From Burkholderiaceae bacterium (GTDB taxonomy: Bacteria; Pseudomonadota; Gammaproteobacteria; Burkholderiales; Burkholderiaceae_C), in NCBI GenBank assembly GCA_025458585.1, contig JALOSD010000183.1, forward strand, positions 1 through 5,924: a stretch of DNA of 5,924 bases, given 5' to 3'. Positions 1 to 3,972 of the stretch are shown here, one piece after another; the stretch's first letter is position 1; each line of letters opens with the position of its first letter. Position numbers and translations under genes: made by a program. The notes beneath the pieces are model-generated. The model was not told where the DNA came from, did no database searches, and saw only the letters and a program-made list of their open reading frames with translations.

Positions 1-168
1 GAGTTCCGCGTGCTGTTCAAGACGACGCGCGATCGCTACGACGCCGTCGAGTCGGCGATCCGCGAGCTGCACCCGTACGAGCTGCCGGCGATCCACGCCA
101 TCGCCTTTGAGCGCGCCTTCGCGCCCTACGCGGCATGGATCGAGAGCCACTGCGGCACCGCGCCCTGA
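1..168 (+). CDS. cutA: CutA-like divalent-cation tolerance protein, C-terminal fragment
   Basis: The window opens inside this gene, and only the last 55 residues and the TGA stop are visible. The fragment contains a KTTRDRYDAVESAI helix start, then HPYELPAI, then a C-terminal segment ending WIESHC. This is the arrangement of CutA1 proteins, where a lysine-Thr-Thr strand end, an alpha helix and an H-P-Y-x-x-P motif lead into the last strand and a short C-terminal helix with a Trp. CutA1 proteins are small (about 105-115 residues) trimeric cytosolic proteins of ferredoxin-like fold, linked genetically to copper/divalent cation tolerance in Escherichia coli, but with no settled biochemical role. 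About half of the protein is present, so the start, ribosome binding site and promoter lie outside. It is convergent with the next gene: 59 bases separate the two stop codons. The assignment is by remembered family motifs and is fairly secure. Confidence 0.85.
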   Translation, partial: EFRVLFKTTRDRYDAVESAIRELHPYELPAIHAIAFERAFAPYAAWIESHCGTAP

Positions 169-227
169 GGCCAGTGGCGCCGTCTTGAGTTCGATCGCAG
201 GCGGCCCGATCCGGTCCGGGCGGGCGG

Positions 228-698
228 TCAGCGCAGCGTCGTCACGAGCCATACCCGCGTCATCCCGCCCTCGCCGAGCCGATCGACCACGGAGGCGGCC
301 AGGCGCAGGTCCCGACCGCTGACCAGGATCGGCGCGTTGGTGGGAAGGTCGTACGCGGCACGCAGTCCGTAGGCGGTCCACACGGCGAGGTCGGCGGCCT
401 CGATGCCGCAGCAGCCCACCTCGACGTGCAGCAGGTCGGCGCGCGCGACACCAAGCATCTCGACCTGCTCGGCAGACGCGTAGAGCCCGGCCACCGTCCA
501 GGCCGCCGCGTCGGCCGGTGAGGCCTGCGGGTCGCTCGGCATCGGCGAACCGTCGTCGGCGATCAGCGGCGGCACGATGCGACTGGCGGCCTCGGTGGTG
601 CCGTCCATGTCGCCGCCACCGCCGCAGGCCGCCTGGATGACGGCCGCCGTGGCAGCGATGGCGGCCGTCGCGAGTCGGGTGAGCAGGTCTCGGTTCAT
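228..698 (-). CDS. Small putative lipoprotein, weakly rhodanese-like, function unknown
   Basis: Predicted product of 156 residues. The start is the ATG at 698-696, chosen because AAAGGA lies 6 bases upstream on this strand. Residues 1-24 form a signal peptide: MNRDLLTR, then an Ala-rich hydrophobic stretch. They end in IQAAC followed by GGGG, so Cys25 is a likely lipidation site. The lipobox is imperfect, with Gln rather than Leu at -3, but C-GGGG after the signal is common in betaproteobacterial lipoproteins. Residues 26-65 are low-complexity and probably disordered. Residues about 66-156 look like a compact alpha/beta domain: a helix, then LLHVEVGCCG (adjacent Cys96-Cys97), a helix AADLAVWTAYGL, a strand APILVSGRD, a helix, and a final strand TRVWLVT. 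The strand/helix order and the ending G-x-TRVWLV recall rhodanese domains, but the usual catalytic cysteine after the PILV strand is Ser127 here, so sulfurtransferase activity is not expected. The gene lies 92 bases downstream of the Bug gene on the same strand and may be co-transcribed with it. Coding status is good; function is unknown. Confidence 0.68.
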   Translation of the reverse strand: MNRDLLTRLATAAIAATAAVIQAACGGGGDMDGTTEAASRIVPPLIADDGSPMPSDPQASPADAAAWTVAGLYASAEQVEMLGVARADLLHVEVGCCGIEAADLAVWTAYGLRAAYDLPTNAPILVSGRDLRLAASVVDRLGEGGMTRVWLVTTLR

Positions 699-704
699 GC
701 ACTG

Positions 705-710
705 TCCTTT
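705..710 (-). promoter_or_regulatory. Ribosome binding site of the small lipoprotein gene
   Basis: AAAGGA on the minus strand, 6 bases before the ATG at 698. It fixes that ATG as the start, although the same frame stays open well upstream inside the Bug gene. Confidence 0.65.
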
Positions 711-790
711 CGTGTCGGCGCGTGCAGGCGGCCGCCGCGCCGGCGACGCGCCGGCCGAGCAGCACGGGTGGGAGGCCGGGCGGCGCGGGG

Positions 791-1759
791 TCAGCGCGTG
801 CGGCCGAACACGGCCACGCGCATCGCATCGACTGTGCGCAGGCGCTCGGCGACCATCGTGCGCGTTGCCTCGAGGGCGACCGGCGTGGGTTCGATCCCCG
901 CGTCGCGGTAGCGGGCCTCGATCTCGGGATCGCGCATCGCATGTGTCAGCCAGGCGTTGAGCTTCGTCGCATGCGCCGAAAGTGTGGCCGGCGCGAACAG
1001 AAACAGCCCGCCGTAGAACACCTGATCGGGCCAGCCGAGTTCGCGGATCGACGGCACGCCGCCGAGCACCGCGAGCCGATCGTCGGTCAAGGAGGCGAGG
1101 GCCCGCACGCGCTCGCCCTTGACCGCGCCGAGCAGTGCCGGCGTGGGCGCGAGCACGAATTGGAGGCGGCCGGCGATCAGGTCGGGCAGGTAGCTCTCCT
1201 TGTACGGCACGTGCTGCGCCTGAATGCCCAGCGCCTGGCACAGGCGCGCCGTGAGCAGGTGCGCCGTGCTCCCTTCCCCGGCGCTCCCATAGCTCAACGG
1301 GCCCTCGCGGCGCGACCACTCGACGAGTGACGCGACGTCGCGTGCCGGCACCTCGCTGGAAGCCGCCAGCAGCCAGGTGTCGCGGTTGACGGCACCGACC
1401 GGCACGAAGTCGACGAAGGGGTCGAGTGCGCGGCGGTTGCTGTTCAGGTGTGAATAGGCAACGTGGTCGAGCCCGCCGAGCAGCAGCGAGCCGGTCTCGG
1501 GCGACGCCGCGAGCACGGCGTCGGCGGCGATTGCACCCGCGGCGCCGGGGCGGTTCTGCACGCTACCCGGCACGCCGGCGCGGCGCGCCATCGGGTCGAT
1601 CAGCCAGCGCGCGATCACGTCCGGCTGCGTGCCCGGCGGCGTCGGCACGACGATCTGCAGCGATTTGAGCTCGCGGGCCGTCTGCGCGAACAGCGAGTGC
1701 GTACCGAAGGCGGCCACGGCAGCGGCCAGGAAGCGGCGACGATCGACGAGGGGATGCAC
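791..1759 (-). CDS. Bug/TctC-family periplasmic solute-binding protein (tripartite tricarboxylate transporter receptor)
   Basis: Predicted product of 322 residues, the usual length for the Bug family. These periplasmic receptors bind carboxylates or related small acids and, where the membrane partners TctA/TctB exist, feed a tripartite tricarboxylate transporter. The signal peptide spans residues 1-25: VDRRRFLAAAVAA is twin-arginine-like, and cleavage is likely after LFA. Family signatures follow in order: VPTPPGTQPDVIAR (residues 38-51, the PPGG-x-x-D region, here with Thr for the second Gly), NRPGAAGAIAAD (69-80), YGSAGEGSTAHL (157-168) and HVPYKES...DLIAGRLQ (183-200). The GTG start is preferred because AGGAGG sits 7 bases upstream; an in-frame ATG at 1783 has no comparable site. 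It is divergent from a LysR gene, which probably regulates it, and no TctA/TctB genes are visible. That fits the many orphan Bug genes of Burkholderiales. The family call is strong; the ligand is unknown. Confidence 0.92.
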   Translation of the reverse strand: MHPLVDRRRFLAAAVAAFGTHSLFAQTARELKSLQIVVPTPPGTQPDVIARWLIDPMARRAGVPGSVQNRPGAAGAIAADAVLAASPETGSLLLGGLDHVAYSHLNSNRRALDPFVDFVPVGAVNRDTWLLAASSEVPARDVASLVEWSRREGPLSYGSAGEGSTAHLLTARLCQALGIQAQHVPYKESYLPDLIAGRLQFVLAPTPALLGAVKGERVRALASLTDDRLAVLGGVPSIRELGWPDQVFYGGLFLFAPATLSAHATKLNAWLTHAMRDPEIEARYRDAGIEPTPVALEATRTMVAERLRTVDAMRVAVFGRTR

Positions 1760-1766
1760 GGCGGAA

Positions 1767-1772
1767 CCTCCT
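1767..1772 (-). promoter_or_regulatory. Strong ribosome binding site deciding the GTG start of the Bug gene
   Basis: A perfect AGGAGG on the minus strand, 7 bases before the GTG at 1759. It selects this GTG over the upstream in-frame ATG codons at 1783, 1792 and 1819, and gives a protein beginning directly with the twin-arginine-like signal. Confidence 0.75.
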
Positions 1773-1777
1773 GGGCA

Positions 1778-1792
1778 ATGCATGCGACGCAT
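1778..1792. promoter_or_regulatory. Candidate LysR-type operator (T-N11-A dyad)
   Basis: The segment reads ATGC-N7-GCAT, with the T and A of the outer arms spaced as T-N11-A, the classical LysR-family box. A second, nested dyad (ATGCG-A-CGCAT, 1782-1792) shares its right arm. It lies in the 132-base gap between the divergent LysR and Bug genes, only about 6 bases upstream of the Bug ribosome binding site. Occupancy there would more naturally block than activate Bug transcription. Short dyads of this kind occur by chance, so this is a candidate only. Confidence 0.35.
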
Positions 1793-1841
1793 CTTCGCCA
1801 GCCCGCGAGCGCCGGACAAGACACGCCGCGGCTATCGCCGC

Positions 1842-1860
1842 AGCAGCAATCTGCTAATGT
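1842..1860 (+). promoter_or_regulatory. Inverted repeat plus possible extended -10 for the LysR gene
   Basis: AGCAG-CAAT-CTGCT (1842-1855) is a perfect 5-bp dyad in the only locally AT-richer part of the LysR/Bug gap. Its right arm merges into TGCTAATGT (1852-1860), which resembles an extended -10 element (TG-n-TAATGT, 4 of 6 matches to TATAAT). No good -35 hexamer is seen at 17 bases. If this is the promoter, the LysR leader would be only about 25 bases, and a protein bound to the dyad would overlap it, as in autorepression. Weak evidence. Confidence 0.25.
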
Positions 1861-1891
1861 CTGCCGACGGCTCGACCCTGCGCACCGATCG

Positions 1892-2872
1892 ATGGCCATC
1901 CACAAGCTGCGCGCCCTGGAGTACCTGGTGACCGTCGTCGAGCATGGCGGCTTCGCCGCCGCTGCCCGCCGCCTCGGGGTGGCGGCGCCGTCGGTGCACC
2001 GGCTGGTGAGCGCCCTCGAGGCCGAGCTGGGCGTGCCTCTGCTCGACCGCAGCGCCACGCCGCTGCGACCGACGCCCGACGCGATGCGCTATGTCGAGCG
2101 CGCGCGCCAACTCGTCGGCGAAATCGACAGCCTCGATGCCAGCCTGCGCGACCGGGCGGCGGCACCCACCGGAACCGTCGTCGTGGCTGCGCAAAGCGTG
2201 GTCATCCAGTTCGTGCTGAGCGAGGTGCTACCGCGATTCCACGAGCAGTTTCCCGGCGTGCGAGTCGACCTGCGCGACGCCGGAACCAACCGCGACCTGG
2301 CCCAGCTCGGCGCCGACCTGCTGCTGCAGTTCGGCTGGCCGCCGCCGCAGGACGCCATCCTGCGCACGCTGGCCCACACGCGCTGGCTGATCGTCGCCGC
2401 CCCGTCGTTCTGGGCACGGCACGGGGTGCCGCAGCATCCATCGGACCTGGCACGCCTGCCGTGCGCACTGTTTCGCACCCCCTACGGCGAGGTGATGCGG
2501 CACTGGGTCTTCGATCGCGAGGGTGAACGCGCCGAGGTCGAGGTCGACGGCTGGTTGATCGGAGACCATCGAGCGGCCCTCGACGCCCCGGTGTTCGCCG
2601 GCCAGATCGTCGCCCGCCTGAACGACCTGACGACGCTGCAGGGGCTGCGCGAGGGCACGCTGCAGCCCGTGCTGCTGGAATGGGTCGGCCAGTCCTCGCC
2701 GCCGTTGAGCCTGCTGCTGCGCAAGGCGCTGGCGCGCCAGCCACGCGTGCGCGCCTTCGTCGACTTCATCGCTGCCGAGGCGGAGTCAATGACCCGGCAA
2801 CGTCTGCCGGCGGGCCTGCCACCGGTGCCCGTCGCCCAGCGGCCAGAATGGTTCAAGCGCCGCGTCGGCTGA
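1892..2872 (+). CDS. LysR-family transcriptional regulator
   Basis: Predicted product of 326 residues, within the usual 300-330 range. Residues 1-60 are the winged helix-turn-helix DNA-binding domain: LRALEYLVTVVEHGGFAAAA, then RRLGVAAPSVHRLVSALE as the turn and recognition helix, and LGVPLLDR in the wing, all at the expected spacing. A linker helix (about 61-88) leads into a periplasmic-binding-protein-like effector domain (about 90-298), beginning GTVVVAAQSVVIQFVLSEVLPRF. A Pro-rich tail of about 25 residues ends the protein. The ATG at 1892 is chosen by alignment of the helix-turn-helix to the usual N-terminus; no clear ribosome binding site precedes it. It is divergent from the Bug gene, the standard arrangement for a LysR protein controlling its neighbour in response to the substrate or an intermediate. 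The dyads at 1778-1792 and 1842-1855 are possible binding sites. The effector cannot be named. Confidence 0.93.
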   Translation: MAIHKLRALEYLVTVVEHGGFAAAARRLGVAAPSVHRLVSALEAELGVPLLDRSATPLRPTPDAMRYVERARQLVGEIDSLDASLRDRAAAPTGTVVVAAQSVVIQFVLSEVLPRFHEQFPGVRVDLRDAGTNRDLAQLGADLLLQFGWPPPQDAILRTLAHTRWLIVAAPSFWARHGVPQHPSDLARLPCALFRTPYGEVMRHWVFDREGERAEVEVDGWLIGDHRAALDAPVFAGQIVARLNDLTTLQGLREGTLQPVLLEWVGQSSPPLSLLLRKALARQPRVRAFVDFIAAEAESMTRQRLPAGLPPVPVAQRPEWFKRRVG

Positions 2873-2888
2873 AGCGCAGCGTCAGCCG
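2866..2888. terminator. Inverted repeat spanning both convergent stop codons, possible bidirectional terminator
   Basis: CGGCTGA (2866-2872) and TCAGCCG (2882-2888) are perfect 7-base inverted arms around a 9-base loop. The left arm contains the TGA of the LysR gene, and the right arm contains the TGA of the FAH gene read on the other strand. A hairpin would form in both transcripts at the point of convergence. There is no T-tract on either side, so it is not a classical intrinsic terminator; it could act as a transcript 3'-end stabiliser or be coincidental. Confidence 0.35.
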
Positions 2889-3646
2889 TACGTGTTCGCC
2901 AGCGTGCCGATCCCGTCGACGACCACCTCGACCGTCGTGCCCGGCTTCATCGGCAGCACGCCGAGCGACGTGCCGCACAGGATCACGTCGCCCGGCTCGA
3001 GCGTCATGTCGTGCGACAGGCGCGACACCAGCTCGAGCGGCGGGAAGAACATGTCCGCCAGCGCGTACTGCTGGCGCTCGCGCCCGCCCACCAGCGTGCG
3101 CAGCGTCGCCGCCGCGGGATCGAAGTCGGTCTCGATCACCGGCCCGAGCGGGCAGAAGCCGTCGAAGCTCTTGGCGCGCGTCCACTGCGCGAACGACGCG
3201 TCGCGGTTCAGAAGTTCGAGCGCCGTGACGTCGTTGGCGCACGTGTAGCCGAAGACATGCGCCGCCGCGTCGGCCGCGCTCACGGCGCGCGCGCGGCGGC
3301 CGATCACGATCGCGAGCTCGCCTTCGTAGGCCACGCGCCCGTCGTACGACGCCGGCACCGGGATCGGCCGGCCGTGCGCCGTCACGCTGCCAGGCGACTT
3401 GAGGAACACGAGCGGCTCGGCCGGCGTCGCCCAGCCGTTCTTCTCGGCCGCGGCGCGGAAGTTGTTCCACAGCGCGGCGACGAGCCGCGGCTCGCACGGC
3501 GGCAGCCACTCGACGTCGGCCACCGGCACGTGCTCCCCGGTCGGCCGCGGGGCGTCGAACATCGAGCCGTCGTGACGATGCACGACATCACCTTCGAGCG
3601 TGCCGAAGCCGGCGTGGCCGGCGTGCACGAAACGCATCCACTTCAT
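2882..3646 (-). CDS. Fumarylacetoacetate hydrolase (FAH) family protein
   Basis: Predicted product of 254 residues, typical of single-domain FAH-superfamily enzymes: acylpyruvases, fumarylpyruvate hydrolases, 2-keto-4-pentenoate hydratases and 5-carboxymethyl-2-hydroxymuconate isomerases. These are cytosolic Mg/Mn-dependent enzymes that cleave, hydrate or isomerise 2-keto acids, often in aromatic breakdown. Metal-site residues are visible: YEGELAIVIG supplies Glu108 and Glu110, GYTCANDVTALEL supplies Asp139, and AKSFDGFCPLGP supplies Lys159. The C-terminal signature CGTSLGVLPMKPGTTVEV...GIGTLAN (224-251) is clear. The usual N-terminal motif with a catalytic His (N-Y-x-x-H-x-x-E) is here WNNFRAAAEKNGW (60-72), without the His. 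The start is the ATG at 3646, because GGAGGAG lies about 9 bases upstream; the ATG at 3655 is too close to that site. It is convergent with the LysR gene and faces away from the cytochrome gene. The family is secure; the precise reaction is unknown. Confidence 0.9.
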   Translation of the reverse strand: MKWMRFVHAGHAGFGTLEGDVVHRHDGSMFDAPRPTGEHVPVADVEWLPPCEPRLVAALWNNFRAAAEKNGWATPAEPLVFLKSPGSVTAHGRPIPVPASYDGRVAYEGELAIVIGRRARAVSAADAAAHVFGYTCANDVTALELLNRDASFAQWTRAKSFDGFCPLGPVIETDFDPAAATLRTLVGGRERQQYALADMFFPPLELVSRLSHDMTLEPGDVILCGTSLGVLPMKPGTTVEVVVDGIGTLANTYG

Positions 3647-3655
3647 CGTTGCCAT

Positions 3656-3662
3656 CTCCTCC
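3656..3662 (-). promoter_or_regulatory. Ribosome binding site deciding the FAH start
   Basis: GGAGGAG on the minus strand. It directly abuts the ATG at 3655, too close for initiation, but is 9 bases from the ATG at 3646. The second ATG is therefore taken as the start, giving a protein beginning MKWMRF rather than MATMKWMRF. Confidence 0.6.
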
Positions 3663-3716
3663 GCGGCGGGTGGGTCTGCGCACGCGCGGCCGAGGCGACG
3701 ACCGGCACGAACGTGG

Positions 3717-3728
3717 CGCAACGTTGCG
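3717..3728. promoter_or_regulatory. Perfect 12-bp palindrome, candidate operator
   Basis: CGCAACGTTGCG is fully self-complementary and lies in the divergent promoter region, 71 bases upstream of the FAH start. The core AACGTT with a central CG resembles the symmetric operators of LacI/GalR-type regulators. The best minus-strand -10-like hexamer (GATACT, 3734-3729) ends right beside it, so a bound protein would cover the start of FAH transcription. No LacI-type gene is in the window; the regulator is unknown. Confidence 0.35.
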
Positions 3729-3885
3729 AGTATCGGCGAGGCCGCTTCTGCCGCAGCTGCAGCCGCGCCGCAGGTGTCGCGCCCGCGGTGCCAGCGGTCG
3801 ACCACCTCGAAGACGCTGCGCGCTTCGGTGGGCTTCGAGCGGGCGGGCAGAATGACGCCACCGAACTGACGCGAGGATCGTCGAC

Positions 3886-3972
3886 ATGCATCTGCGCGCA
3901 CGGCGCGCGACCGGCTCCCCCCGCACTCGTCGATGGCCGGGCGCCGACGACCGGACGACGGACGCGACGTGA
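3886..3972 (+). CDS. Possible 28-codon leader peptide overlapping the cytochrome start
   Basis: The ATG at 3886 is preceded by GAGGA (3873-3877) at an ideal 8-base spacing. This is the best ribosome binding site upstream of the cytochrome. The frame encodes a 28-residue, Arg-rich peptide beginning MHLRARRATG and stops at TGA 3970-3972. The stop overlaps the GTG proposed as the cytochrome start (GTGA, 3969-3972), the geometry of translational coupling. The peptide matches no family I know. An alternative is that this ATG is the real cytochrome start and a further indel, for example in the C6 run at 3917-3922, has shifted the frame. Codon bias gives little help in such GC-rich sequence, so coding status is uncertain. 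Confidence 0.3.
   Translation: MHLRARRATGSPRTRRWPGADDRTTDAT

Larger units (their letters stand above)
3656..3968. other. Divergent intergenic region between the FAH and cytochrome genes
   Basis: About 310 bases separate the FAH start from the GTG assigned to the cytochrome. All frames here are Arg/Ala/Pro-rich without recognisable motifs, so I see no convincing long gene. What can be picked out is the FAH ribosome binding site (3656-3662), a perfect 12-bp palindrome (3717-3728) with a weak -10-like GATACT beside it on the minus strand (3734-3729), and a short reading frame with a good ribosome binding site (3886-3972). No strong sigma-70 promoter is visible in either direction. Confidence 0.5.

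Noticed and set aside
204..221. GCCCG-N8-CGGGC dyad between the convergent CutA and lipoprotein genes
   Set aside because: The stem is only 5 bp with no T-tract; too weak to call a terminator, although its position would suit one.
739..755. Inverted repeat GCCGGCG-ACG-CGCCGGC between the Bug and lipoprotein genes
   Set aside because: The 7-bp stem is perfect, but the loop is only 3 bases, no T-tract follows, and such GC-only dyads are common in this sequence. Not called as a terminator.
699..1319. Upstream extension of the small lipoprotein frame into the Bug gene
   Set aside because: The region encodes the Bug protein in another frame, and the lipoprotein has its own ribosome binding site and a signal peptide beginning at the ATG at 698.
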